Source: Castor canadensis
Taxonomy: Eukaryota; Chordata; Mammalia; Rodentia; Castoridae
Length of the DNA stretch: 64,000 nt
NCBI RefSeq assembly: GCF_047511655.1
Contig: NC_133396.1
Span: 128,163,490 to 128,227,489 of the forward strand
Reading direction: 5' to 3'
The translations under genes and the position numbers were made by a program. Shown here piece by piece: positions 18,901-28,925 of the stretch. Each line of letters starts with the position of its first letter. Position 1 is the stretch's first letter. The notes beneath the pieces are model-generated. The model worked only from the letters and a program-made list of their open reading frames with translations. It was not told the DNA's origin and searched no databases.

Positions 18901-21900
18901 CCTCCTCTTGACTCCTCACCTTCTTGTCCCTTTCACAAAGTAGTTTGACTTTTGTGCTCTGCCAATTGCTTTTGTGTCCAGGGTTTCTTTTTTGTTGTTG
19001 TTTTATTTATTTATTTATTTTGGTGGGATTGGGGTTTGAACTCAGAGCTTTGTACTTGCAAGTATGTGGTTACCACTTGAGCCACACCTCCAGTCCATTT
19101 TGAGCTGATTATTTTGGAGATGGGGTCTCACCAACTATTTGCCCTGGAGCTAGCCTTGAACTTTGATCCTCTCAATCTCAGCCTACCAAGAAGCTAGGAT
19201 TGCAGGTGTGACCCACCAGCGCCCAATGTGAGTAGGTTTTATCCTCTTTTCAGTATGTAACCACGGCAATCAGAAGGGCAGGTAGCCCCAGTGCCATCTT
19301 ACACAAGTGAGGGTCTCATGGGCTGGCCACTTGTCCAAGGTCTCTTCAGTAAGAGTAGTAACAGGGGTAGAGCTCAGGGATTTTGGGGCCCTGACAGCAC
19401 TTGCCTGTCTATGTCAGCCCTCCCCCCCACCAGCTATCTTTTTGCTACCGTCCAGCCTTTCTGCAGATGTTCCTAAAGTGGAGGTGTTGGAACGGGAGCT
19501 GGCCTGGCTAAAGGAGCACCTGTCCCAGCTGGAGTCCCCTGTGGTGTTCTGTCACAATGACCTGCTCTGCAAGAACATCATCTATGATAGCACCAAAGGT
19601 ACAGCTCCTCTACTACAGCTGGCAAGCAGCAGGCCACAACTTGGTTGGTCAGCTGGCTTCAATGGCCTGTTCTTCAGGCTGGCATTTGGATGAGCAAAAG
19701 GTGATACGGGTTTTGGTCTCAATTTGTTTAAGAGTAGGAGAAAAGAAAACCAGAAATTCCCATTTAGAAAAATCTATCACAGGAAAAAACTTAAAATCAT
19801 GGTTGGGGGAGGTGCTCAACAGTTGGACCCTCAAGTCATTCCTCCTGATGACTGGGCTTCTGAAGACATGTGGCTGCCCCAAGCTTCCAGGTGGTGGTGG
19901 GGAGGAGGGAAAGAGTGAGAGAGAACAAGAGAGAGAGAGAGAGGGAAAGGGAGGGAGGGAGAGAGAGCGTGAGCACAAGAGAGAACATGCCTCTTGATGT
20001 TCCTGAGAGTGTAGCCCCCCAGGGAGTACAGGTATCCCTTGGTATCTATGGGGATTGGTTCAGGACCTCTTCAGTATACCACATTCCAAGGACGCTCAAG
20101 GCTGTTATATAAAATGGTGTAGGGTTGGGGGTGTAGCTCAGTGGGAGAGCACTCCTGTTGTGTGAGGCCATGGGTTCCATCTCCAGCACTGCAAAAATAA
20201 AATTAAAAATAGACCAGCATAGTCTTTGCATGTAACCTATGTACATCCTCCTGCATACTTTAAGTCTTCTCTAGGTTACTTATAATACCTAATGCAGTAT
20301 AAATATTATATAAATAGCTGTTATACCATACTGTGTAGGAAAAAATTCTGTACATGTTTAGTACAGATGCAGTTTTTTTGGAATATTTTCATCTGCAGTT
20401 GTTTGAGTTTGTCGATGTGGAACCCATGAATACAGAGGCTTGGGTATACTTAACCTTGGCCATGCTGAGTACAGATGTCTTTAGATGGGGAGAGCCTAAG
20501 TACACAGCTGTGCAAAAGGGATGCAGCAGCTGGGGCAGGTGGGGAAGAGATGGATAAATGGACAGGTAGGAGCAGTCTAGAAGATTGCTGCTGAGACCAA
20601 GAGCCAGGGGTGCATTCCGGAGGTCTGCTAAGGCCTGACTGGGCTCAACACTCATTGCCTCTCCTCTGCCTTCTAGGTCACGTGCGGTTCATCGACTATG
20701 AATATGCTGGGTACAACTACCAAGCTTTTGACATTGGCAACCACTTCAATGAGTTTGCAGGTGAGAGGGGCATTACTCTTTCACCTGTGTCCAGGCACCT
20801 TCCTTATGATGGGGGGCCAGGTCTATGGGGAGGACCACAAGTGGTTCTGGATCCTCAAAATACCTCAGCTTGATGAGGGAAGGCACAGCTTGCTTTTAGA
20901 GAACCACAAGTCTCACGGCGGGGGGAGGGGCAAGGCAGGACCTTTTCCCCCAGAATTGACCTCTGCTAGCCTGCATGGCAGTTTGGTACAGATCAGGAAA
21001 ACTCATTCCTATAGGGTCCCAGGGGATACTTGGCATACATGAGAATTAGAAAAGGGCCCTTCCTCTGGGCAGACACAGCCAAGCCCTGCTTGGCCAGCAT
21101 AGCACAGTTAACTTCAGCCTCCAGTGCCCCTTGCCCAAGCTCCTTTATGCTCCGTACAGCCTGCACAATTGCTTGCAGACAGGGAGGAATAAGCACTAGT
21201 AACTGTTGCCTGGTGTCCTGAAGAGAATAACCTAGGTGGAACTAGTTAAATGTGCATTCTGTGCAACTTGACAGTCCCCCCAAGTTCAAATCCTGGTCTT
21301 GCTCCTTTCTAGCTGTGTGAACGTCTGTGTTAGCCCATGTAAAATGGAGATGATGATAGAACTTACTTCACAGTATTGAGATGAGTCACGCACATGGATG
21401 GCATATGCCAGGCATCGGATTGGGGTTTGCTGCTGCTTGCAGGGTAGGGAGGTATATTCTTGCAGCAGTTAGGGATGCCAGAGCAGGAGTGGGAGAGACC
21501 AGATGTGGGGAGCAGTTCCTAGGGGTAGGCAGTTGTTGTATAAAGGCATGATATGCACCTAGAACCTTCTTTTCTATGGAAAGGAACCAGAGTTTTCTAT
21601 ATTGAGGGCTTGTTAAAAACAAATAGAATGAAGGAAGCAACTCATAGATGAAGCTAGGCATGGGCTGGAGGGATGTCCCCTGGCAGGTGATGTAGGGTGC
21701 TCAGCATTAAGTGACCAGTCCTTATAGCTTAGGATAGGTGAGGTATGCCCCGGCCAACTGTAGCCATCCCCTGGCCCAACCCCAGTTACTCCTCAGCCCA
21801 AACCAGGCCAATCATGTCCCTTCTGAATTCCCAGGTGACCAGGCCCATCAAGCGCTGCTTGTGCCCAAGAGTACAACTCCCCAGAGCAGCCACCAGCTGT

Positions 21901-24900
21901 ACCTATGAATGGAAAAGGGGATGGGGCCTCAGCTAGGCAGAGCACCTGAACTGCTGCATGTGGCACTCACAGAGCCCAGCACCAGCAGGTCACTGGGCCT
22001 GGGAATGCTGGCTGTCAGGCCCACTGACCTTTCCAGAGGGATAATTCCTAAGCATTTTAAGTCCTTACCCACTGCACAGAGCAAAGTCTAGCTGGAATTT
22101 CTGCAAAGGGAAAGATTGCATCCTGTTCCCAGGTTGGGAATGGACGAGGAAGAATGGAGCAGGAGGAGGGTGGAGGCCAGAGAGATGAGGAACTTGACCC
22201 CCTGGGTCCTGGAGCAAGGAGACAGGTTCTGGGCAGTGGAAGGCAAAAGTCCAACCCTGATCCTGCCTCTAAATGGCTGTGTGACCTGGGCAGATTTCTT
22301 TTCTCTGAGCCTTAGTATCTATTTAGAAAATTCTTTTGTTTTTTAATTTGGCAAAGTCTTTTCTTTTTTTTTTTTTTGGTGCTGGAATAGAACCCAGGGC
22401 CTCGCACATGCTAGGCAAGCGCTGTACCACCGAGCTACATCCCAGCCCTTGTTTTTTAATTTGTTACTGAGGTTTGAACTCAGGACTTAGTGCTTGCAAA
22501 ACAGTGCTCTACAACTTAAGCCATACCTCCAGTTCTACATGGGAGATTCTTTACCGCCTGTACTCCTAGAGCTCAGGAGACTGTGTATGTTTCTCTAGGG
22601 TTACAAAGTATGCTTGGGAAGGACAAGGAGAAAGGAGAGACCTTGGAGAATGTGGTCCAGTTCAGGATCTATCTTAAATGAACCACTTTCTGTAGTACCT
22701 CTGAAGCTAGGTTCTTGGCCACCATGCAAAGCTTATGGCTGGTGGTGCTGGATGGCAGTTTGAAGGTGGGGCTGGAAGGAATCAGATCCCCCTCCCTGGT
22801 CCTCAGGTGCTGACCCTGGCTGGGTGTCAGAACCATCCAGAGGAATGGACTGGAGAGAGGGCATCAACCGAAAGATAACTTTAAGTAGCCAACTCGATGC
22901 CCGTCCAAGAAGTAGTGTTGGACGTTCATAGCCAAGCCCAGCTCTTTGTCTGATAAATGAAGAGATTTATGCCAGTTAGAGGAGGGGGCTTGTCCAGAGT
23001 TAAGTGGAGCTCACCTGAGACTCTAGACCAGCAAGGCTGTTTTGCTGCTTTAGCGCAGTAGCCCAGTGCCTTCTGTGTGTCATTGTTTTGTTCAGAGCAC
23101 CGGAGATAGTGGTGCTGTCTTGGGGTTCCTGCCACTCCCAGGACAGTGCCATGCCTTCATCCATTCTACCTTGCTCTGCTTTCCTCAGCCCCAGCTGGGA
23201 TGGGGGGCCCCTACGCTAGCTGAGCATGGGGGATCAGAGGAGCTGTGTTCTCTGGTCCAGCCAGCCCTTCAGGTCTGAGGAGATGGGAGGAAATCTCCAG
23301 CAACATCCATTTGTCCTGCTTCCCCGTCAGGTGTGAATGAGGTCGATTACTGCCGGTACCCAGTGCGGGAGACCCAGCTGCAGTGGCTGCGTTACTACCT
23401 GCAGGCACAAAAGGGGATGGCCGTGACCCCCAGGGAGGTGGAGAGGCTCTATGTGCAAGTCAACAAATTTGCACTGGTGAGTGCTTGCAACAGGGGCAGG
23501 GAAAAGAGGCCTTTCCAACTTCCCACCCACAGCCCAGTGTTAGGATGAGGGCTGAACTCCACCCCAGAGGTGGCCTGAAAGAGCCATCTGGGATGTCTCC
23601 TGAATACCAAGGTGCACTGTTCCTTGCTCCCTCTTCCCCGTGAAGTCTAGATTTTCTCCTTTCTGCAGAAATCCTTCCAAAAAAGATCTCTGCTTTCTAT
23701 TTTAGCAGTTCTCTTGTTTACATGAGTACTTCTTCCCACTGTCTAACCTGAGTCTTTCATGCAGATAAACCTGTCCTTTCCTTTTCTTTAGCCTTTGGAG
23801 GAAGTAGAGAATGTTAGCTCTACTCTTCCTTGTAACCACCTCCACTGACTCAGAACTCCGTCTCAACCTTCCCCACCAGGCTTCTCCTGCTCCCATCTCT
23901 GGACTGTGAGTTCTAGGTTTCAAGTGGCACTTATCTGAAGAGCACAGAACACCGGTGTGGGCCTGGGAGACTGCTAACTTGTCTCATTAATGTCAGGCAT
24001 ATGTCAGCAAGACAAGTCACGATGCATAACACAGCTGCATAAAACCTACCCGTTCTGTGATTTCAGCTTGTCTGTTCTCTCCTCACCTGCACAGAGCTGC
24101 GTCTTAGGTTCTTCCTTCTCTGATGCACTAACTTAAGCACAAGCCTTCCTCTTGATAAGTCTTTTTGGTTTGTTTTTTAGCAAAAACACCTTTGCACTTT
24201 CACTTATGCCCCTTTCAAGTCATGAAAAAGAAAGTAGATGGAGGGAGGCCAATCTACTTGGTTACACAGGATTGTAGCCAATCCTTGTGTGAGCAGGACT
24301 TGGGATGGGGGAGGAGAGCCATGAGAGTAGGGTACCTTGCCTGGGAGAGTGGTGGTGTAGCTGTTGTTTGTTCAAGGGCAGCTAGGAACTACAGCTGTCT
24401 GCTTTCTTGAGTCTGAAGGGACCTGGGTCTAGGGGGCACCTCTGGCTACAGGGAAAGGCAGTGTTTAAGGCTCAGTAAATGCCAAGACTTGGGGCTTCTG
24501 GTTCCCACCTCTGGATTTTTTCGCAACCCTACCATTTCCCTTAGCAGAGTGGGGAGGAGATTAGTTTCAGGGGTCTTCCATCAGCCCAGAGCCTAGTGTC
24601 CCCATGGCCAGGCCACTGCTGCCCACATTCCTACTGAGGATGCCAGCCCCTCCACTGCCCCCAGGCCTATGCTGTTACTTAGGGTTCAGCTCAGCCTGGC
24701 CTGGATACTATGGCCTTGAAGAGTCCCGGATACCCCAATGTAGAAGAGAACCCTGATGGAACATGCAGTGCTCAGTGGGGCTGGGGACAGGATGCCCCCA
24801 GAGGCCCTGGAAGTACCCTTCTGCTGACCTGCCCTTGTGGTGGCAAACCCTAGGACCTGGGCAGAAATGACTCTGCTTGGCATCTTTCTAGTCAGACAGT

Positions 24901-27863
24901 GAAGTATTTGTCTACTAACCTAGCCTCAGAAACCTCCCCAGCCTGTGCTGGGCCCCCTATGTCTGCCAGTGTCCTGACTGTCTTCCAGAGTGGCTGCGTC
25001 CCTCCAGCTCTGCAGGAGCCATAACAGGCATGGGCCATCACTAGGCTGACCTTCTTTGGTCTGTTTGCAGGCATCTCACTTCTTCTGGGCTCTCTGGGCC
25101 CTCATCCAGAACCAGTACTCCACTATCAACTTCGATTTCCTCAGGTGAGTTCAGGGAGACCTTTGGGAAGGTGGGGGTCAAAGGTCAGCCTAAACAGAAT
25201 GCCCAGAGTTCATTCCTCTGCTGTGTGGACCTGTCCCCACCTCAGCCTGTGTCTAGTGAGGTCCCTGCTCCAGGGGTTTCTGGGGAAAGTCCCACCCTGA
25301 ACATAGTCAGAAGTACTGGCTTCTACCCCCCACCTTCCCTGCTAACTTCTACCCAGTGCCATTGCTAGACCTGCTGTGTGCTCACCTGGCCAGAGCCTAG
25401 GATGAACTGAATGATTTAAAACCAGTCTGAAAGAGGATGGAGATGCAGAGTAGAAGGGACTTGTGTGGTTTAGCCAACCATGCTGCCCCCTTACGATGAC
25501 TCAGACCACCTCCTCCTTCAGAGACTCCTTCTGATGTACAGGGACCTAGTACAGTACCTAGATGGTACTTGACAACTTGAGGGACCCTTCCTGTGAAGCA
25601 CATCTGTCCCTATTGGCTGGAAATCATTTCCTCCTCCCTTCTGGTCCAGTCCCCTTGCCTGTGCTTATGCATCCTCAGCTGAAAGGGAATCACTCCCATC
25701 TTCCAGGCATTCACAGGCATTAGAGAAATGCAGATCAAAAACACAATGAAGCTGGGCACTGGTGGCTCACACCTGTAATCCTGGCTACTGAAGAGACAGA
25801 GATCATGAGGACTGTGGTTCAAAGCCAGCCTGGACAAATAGTTTGCAAGACCCTATCTTGAAAAAACCCAAAACAAAAAAGGGCTGGTGGAGTGGCTCAA
25901 GGTGTAGGCCCTGCGTTCCAATCCCAGTACTGCCAAAAAAAAAAGAAAGAGAAATCATGATGAGATATTGCCCTGTTCTAATCAGGATATCTGCTATAGA
26001 AGCAAATCAGCCCAGAAAATAACAAGTGTTGGAAAAAAAATTGGAACACTCGTGCACTTTGGTGGGAATGTAAAATGGTGCAGCCACTATGGAAAACATT
26101 AGTCAGGAGTCCTCCCCATGGCCTTCTCAAACACACACACACACACACACAGAATTTCTATATGCTCCAGCAGTTCTCCTTTGGATATATCCAAAAGGAT
26201 TGAAAGCCAGGTTTCAAAGAAATATTTGTAAGCCGTATTCATGGCAGCATTATTCACAGTAGCCAAGAGGTGGAAGAAACTAAGTGTCCATCAAGTCATG
26301 GGTAACATTCAGAAGAGTATTCAATCTTAAAAAGGAAGGGGGTCCTGCCACATGCCATATGGATGAGCCTTGAGGACATTATGCTAAGTGAAATAAGCCA
26401 GTCACAAACAAACAAACACTATGGTACAATTCCATTTGTAAGCGGTAACTAGTCCAATTCATAGGCCAGAAAGTAGAGCGATGTCATCAGGGGTTGGAGA
26501 GAGGGAGAAATGGGAAGTAGTATTTTTTTCTTTTTCTTTTTTTTTTGCAGTATTAGGGTTTGAACTCAGGACCTCATACTTGCTAGGTAGGCATTCTACC
26601 ACTTAGGCCCTCGGTTAGCTTTTTCAGGTAGGATTTTGTATTTATTTGCCCAGGGCAGGCATTAGTCAGGAGTCCTACCTATGGCCTTCTGAGTACCTAC
26701 GATCACAGGCAGGCACGGCCACATCTAGATTATTGATTGAAATAGGATCTTGCTTACTTTTGCCCAAGCTGGCCTTGAATTGCAATCCTTCCAATTTCCA
26801 CCTCCCGAGTAGATAAGATTACAGGCATAAGCCACTGCACCCAGCCAGGAAGTGTTTTTTGATTTTTTTTTAAATTTTGGTAGGACTGGGGTTTGAACTC
26901 AGGGCCTCACGCTTGCTAGGCAGGCACATACCTCTTGAGCCACTCTGCCAGCATGGGGAGTGTTTTTTAATTGGGTGTAGAGTTTCAGTTTTGCAAGATG
27001 AAAAAGTTCTGGAGACTCGTGATGCAACAGTATGAATATCAACACTCCACAACTGCAAAATAAAACTCCAAACGTTTGCAGGAGGGTTGTTCCAGTCTGA
27101 TTTAAGAAAAGCAAATTATACTTGAAATTTAAAAACAACAACAAAAAAGCCAGGCACTGCTGACTCAAGCCTGTATGTAATCTTAGCAACTTGGGAGGCT
27201 GAGATCAGGAAGATTGTGGTTCCAGGCCAGACCAGGCAGAAAAGAAAAAAAGTTCTCAGGACCCCATCTCAACAGAAAAAGTTGGTCATAGCGTTCATTG
27301 CCTGTCGTTCCAGCTATAGGGAGAAGCTTAAAATAGGAAGATCGTGGCCTAAGCTAGACCCTATTGGCAAAATAACCATAACAAAAAGGACTGGAGGTGT
27401 GGCTCAAGTGGTGATGTGTCTGCCTAGCAAGCTTGAAGCCCTGAGTTCAAATCCCAGTACCACAAAAACAAACAAGGGGCAGGGGTTCTGGCAAGGTGAC
27501 ACACATTTGTAATTCAAGCTACTACTTGGGAAGCACAGGTAGGAGGATCAAGATATAAGGTTGGGGGTGTGGCTCAAGTGGTAGAGCACCTGCCTAGTAA
27601 GCTGGAAGTCCTGAATTTAAACCTTGATACTGCAAAAAAAAAAAAGAGAGAGAAACAAAAAACCCAATCAGTCCAGGGTAGAGTTGATCTGCTCAGACCT
27701 AGATGAGCTTACAGCTGTTGAGGAAGCCAGTCTCCTGGACCCACCTGGCTTCCCTCGTCGCTCCCAGCTTCCTTCCCTGTCTTCTGGCAGGTACGCTGTG
27801 ATCCGATTCAACCAGTACTTCAAGGTAAAGCCTCAAGTGTCGGCCTTGGAGATGCCAAAGTGA
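9661..27863 (+). CDS. ETNK2: Ethanolamine kinase 2, complete eight-exon gene
   Basis: Ethanolamine kinase phosphorylates ethanolamine with ATP, the first step of the CDP-ethanolamine (Kennedy) route to phosphatidylethanolamine in the cytosol. Eight exons join in frame: 9661-9900, 11470-11729, 14525-14647, 19456-19598, 20677-20760, 23331-23476, 25071-25144 and 27791-27863. They give 1143 nt, or 380 residues. The start ATG has a purine at -3 and G at +4 and begins MAVPPSAPL. The phosphotransferase (Brenner) motif is HNDLLCKNIIYD (H241, D243, N248). The choline/ethanolamine kinase motif is IDYEYAGYNYQAFDIGNHF (D262, E264, N269, D274). The protein ends ALEMPK. As I recall, human ETNK2 has 386 residues. 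The six-residue difference lies in the low-complexity N-terminal segment. ETNK1 is excluded by the N-terminus and by synteny with REN and SOX13. Confidence 0.97.
9901..11469 (+). other. ETNK2: ETNK2 intron 1
   Basis: The start lies in the CpG island, then mostly unique sequence with a short CA run near 10303-10315. No exon or clear transposon was seen. Confidence 0.55.
11470..11729 (+). CDS. ETNK2: ETNK2 exon 2
   Basis: A 260-nt exon, acceptor ctag, donor gtgagt. It encodes RFTDGITNKLVACYVEED, LVRVYGERTELLVDRENE and the LLRAHGCAPKLYCTFQNG nucleotide-binding N-lobe region. It ends within an AG|G arginine codon. Confidence 0.96.
11730..14524 (+). other. ETNK2: ETNK2 intron 2, 2.8 kb
   Basis: Largely unique sequence with a short TC run at 12390-12401. 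I recognise no repeat family or exon here, despite several 100-plus-codon open frames without family features. Confidence 0.5.
14525..14647 (+). CDS. ETNK2: ETNK2 exon 3
   Basis: A 123-nt exon, acceptor gtag, donor gtacaa. It encodes LIALEMAKIHTIHANGSL, then LWHKMHNYFMLVKNEINP. Confidence 0.96.
14870..14960 (-). mobile_element. MIR-like fragment
   Basis: 'cccagtttacttagaggaaactgaggctcagagacagagt' resembles the reverse strand of the MIR core. It is short and diverged, in ETNK2 intron 3. Confidence 0.45.
15475..15830 (+). mobile_element. Old LINE-1 (L1M-type) 3' fragment
   Basis: 'gagttttaattgacacgata', 'atgtatacagtttgtataat' and 'cacctcagacatttatcatt' follow the order of an old mammalian L1 3' region. 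The right part is poorly conserved. Confidence 0.65.
16265..17110. mobile_element. L2-like ancient LINE mosaic
   Basis: 'tttcacaaacactgagtgac', 'ctctgccctcaagaagctta' and the purine-rich 'ggacttggtggtgtccagga' resemble L2 3' sequence. It is interrupted and eroded, with uncertain borders. Confidence 0.4.
18985..19229 (-). mobile_element. Dimeric SINE, antisense
   Basis: A T-rich tail comes first, then an ID-like unit (reverse complement of 'gtggctcaagtggtagag'-type text), then a B1-like unit ending at the head near 19225. ETNK2 intron 3. Confidence 0.8.
19456..19598 (+). CDS. ETNK2: ETNK2 exon 4, phosphotransferase motif
   Basis: A 143-nt exon, acceptor tccag, donor gtacag. It encodes SLSADVPKVEVLERELAW and ends with the catalytic HNDLLCKNIIYD motif (Brenner H-x-D-x4-N). 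Confidence 0.96.
19908..19987 (+). repeat. GA-rich simple repeat
   Basis: About 80 bases of (GA)n and GGGA tracts in ETNK2 intron 4, asymmetric polypurine. Confidence 0.85.
20028..20447 (+). mobile_element. Tigger-like DNA transposon remnant, split by an ID SINE
   Basis: 'ggtatcccttggtatctatg' at the left, 'ttacttataatacctaatgc' in the middle and 'cagttgtttgagtttgtcga' near the right follow a nonautonomous Tigger-type (TcMar) consensus. The ID-like SINE at 20121-20208 interrupts it. Confidence 0.7.
20121..20208 (+). mobile_element. ID-like SINE
   Basis: 'gttgggggtgtagctcagtg' followed by 'catgggttccatctccagca' and an A-rich tail: a tRNA-derived ID element inserted in the Tigger remnant. Confidence 0.85.
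20677..20760 (+). CDS. ETNK2: ETNK2 exon 5, choline/ethanolamine kinase motif
   Basis: An 84-nt exon, acceptor tctag, donor gtgaga. It encodes HVRFIDYEYAGYNYQAFD then IGNHFNEFAG, the family signature that binds metal and substrate. Confidence 0.96.
21290..21415 (+). mobile_element. MIR SINE
   Basis: 'caaatcctggtcttgctcct', 'ctagctgtgtgaacgtctgt' and 'gtaaaatggagatgatgata' follow the MIR core. ETNK2 intron 5. Confidence 0.7.
22230..22330 (+). mobile_element. MIR SINE fragment
   Basis: 'ctaaatggctgtgtgacctg' and 'ctctgagccttagtatctat' are MIR-like. The copy is cut by antisense ID elements immediately to the right. Confidence 0.65.
22361..22538 (-). mobile_element. Two tandem antisense ID-like SINEs
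   Basis: 22361-22447 has a T tail then 'ggtgctggaatagaaccc' and ends 'gagctacatcccagccc'. 22449-22538 is a second, more diverged unit of the 'tttgaactcaggact' type. Both are reverse-oriented tRNA-derived units in ETNK2 intron 5. Confidence 0.8.
23331..23476 (+). CDS. ETNK2: ETNK2 exon 6
   Basis: A 146-nt exon, acceptor gtcag, donor gtgagt. It encodes VNEVDYCRYPVRETQLQW and MAVTPREVERLYVQVNKF. Confidence 0.96.
25071..25144 (+). CDS. ETNK2: ETNK2 exon 7
   Basis: A 74-nt exon, acceptor tgcag, donor gtgagt. It encodes ASHFFWALWALIQNQYST and INFDFL. Confidence 0.96.
25747..25950 (+). mobile_element. Dimeric SINE (B1-like + ID-like)
   Basis: Head 'gctgggcactggtggctcac', A-rich linker, then 'gggctggtggagtggctcaa' and an A-rich tail. 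Inserted in the old L1. Confidence 0.85.
26131..26150 (+). repeat. (CA)n microsatellite
   Basis: About ten CA units inside the old L1 fragment. Confidence 0.85.
26523..26847 (-). mobile_element. Dimeric SINE, antisense, extended
   Basis: T-rich tail, ID-like unit ('gtttgaactcaggacctcat'), then B1-like sequence ending 'ataagccactgcacccagcc'. The middle is longer than usual (about 325 bases in all) and contains the near-duplicate of 26097-26127. Confidence 0.75.
26866..26954 (-). mobile_element. ID-like SINE, antisense
   Basis: 'ggtaggactggggtttgaac' to 'cttgagccactctgccagca': a reverse-oriented tRNA-derived unit with a T-rich tail at its left. Confidence 0.8.
27148..27468 (+). mobile_element. 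Compound SINE (two B1-like units + ID-like unit)
   Basis: A B1-like head at 27150, a second B1-like segment around 27290-27370, then an ID-like unit 'gaggtgtggctcaagtggtg' with A-rich tail. Confidence 0.7.
27478..27650 (+). mobile_element. Dimeric SINE
   Basis: A shortened B1-like part, then 'gttgggggtgtggctcaagt' and an A-rich tail, about 140 bases before ETNK2 exon 8. Confidence 0.75.
27791..27863 (+). CDS. ETNK2: ETNK2 exon 8 (coding part)
   Basis: Acceptor ggcag, then YAVIRFNQYFKVKPQVSA, LEMPK and TGA at 27861-27863. The 3' UTR continues for about 1.05 kb. Confidence 0.96.
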
Positions 27864-28925
27864 CTGGCCTTCCTGCTCTTCTCTGGCCAGATTGGTTCTC
27901 CAGGGCTCACTTCTGCTCTGGGGACTACGCCCTTGGACAAGGTGGGAGAGGGGACAGGTGGGTGTCCTCAGAGAAGGCCACCAGTGGATGCCACTGAAGA
28001 CCTCCTTCTTCTGTTTGGAGGAGCTGACAGGGTCCCCTTCACCTGGCAAGGCTGGGGAGGAAGTGCCTGCTGACAGCCAGGGCCTGGCCCATCACCCCGT
28101 GGGAAGCACTGCCTTCCCAGCCCAGGGCTGCTGGAACTTGGGCTGCCTTAGATGTGTCTTTGGCCCTTCCTGGTGGGGGGAGGGGGAGGGCTCCTTTCTA
28201 CCTCCAGTGTACCAGCCTTCAGCCCATCTCCCCTGCATGTCCCATGTGGGAGGTGCTGAGCCCTGAACCAGCAGGATGTTAACTCTGACAGCCAGATGTG
28301 CATAAATTATCCTGAGGGAAGGGGTCTACACTGAGCAGGACACTTGGCCAGCAGCTGCCTCATCTGAGACCCCTGACATTTTCCAAGCCAGATCCCACCA
28401 GATCCCCCTTCCCAAGCCTCACCCAGGAGACTTGCCCCTCTCCAGGGCCCTTGCTGCACCTGCTCCTTCCCTTTGCAACCTGCTAGGGAAGAGGGAATGC
28501 CAAGCCCTGGGTCTGCAAACCTGACCCTGCTCTGGCTTCTCTGGAGAGGATGTCCAAGGGTGGCGTGGCCACAACCAGAGCCAGCATCCTCCTGCCTCGT
28601 TCCCTCCCGTGGCTTCCAGGCCCTCCCAAGGGTCTATCACTCCATCTTCACCTTCTGTCCTGAAGACCCAAGGCTTCCCACTTGGGAATGACCAGTGGGA
28701 GTCAAGGTGCTGGAGGCCAGGGACCTCCAGGGCTCGGCTCGGGGGAGCCTGGGCAGGACTGGATATTGAAGGTGCTGACTGAGCTCCCTGCCCTTTACAC
28801 TCAACAGAGTACACCTCCCTTCTGTCCTCACAGCTAGCTCCTCAGAGCCTCCTGGCTCTGGCTCATAAAGTAATTCATTTGTAAATTATCATGGTTTTCT
28901 GCATTAAAATGCTCATTTCTGGACT
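27864..28925 (+). other. ETNK2: ETNK2 3' UTR
   Basis: GC-moderate, repeat-free sequence from the stop codon to the poly(A) signal. Open frames within it (e.g. 28419-28814 on the reverse strand) show no family resemblance. Confidence 0.7.
28903..28908 (+). terminator. ETNK2: ETNK2 polyadenylation signal (ATTAAA)
   Basis: ATTAAA within an AT-rich patch about 1.04 kb after the ETNK2 stop, with TG/T-rich sequence following (ttttctgtgtctg). It is the best candidate in the region. Confidence 0.7.

Larger units (their letters stand above)
25725..27020 (+). mobile_element. Old LINE-1 3' end, interrupted by SINEs
   Basis: Segments 25725-25747, 25950-26522 and about 26955-27020 follow the L1 ORF2 3' end and 3' UTR in order: 'ttggtgggaatgtaaaatgg', 'tattcacagtagccaagagg', 'cattatgctaagtgaaataa' and 'gatgaaaaagttctggagac'. 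Three SINE insertions separate them. Heavily mutated, in ETNK2 intron 7. Confidence 0.75.

Noticed and set aside
20121-20208. ID-like sequence considered as a functional tRNA gene
   Set aside because: It has box A/B-like text but an A-rich tail, no cloverleaf and many dispersed relatives. It is a tRNA-derived SINE, as are the other such units.
25740-27650. Possible extra ETNK2 exons in the open frames of intron 7
   Set aside because: The frames are translated SINE and L1 sequence. Exons 7 and 8 join in frame without them.
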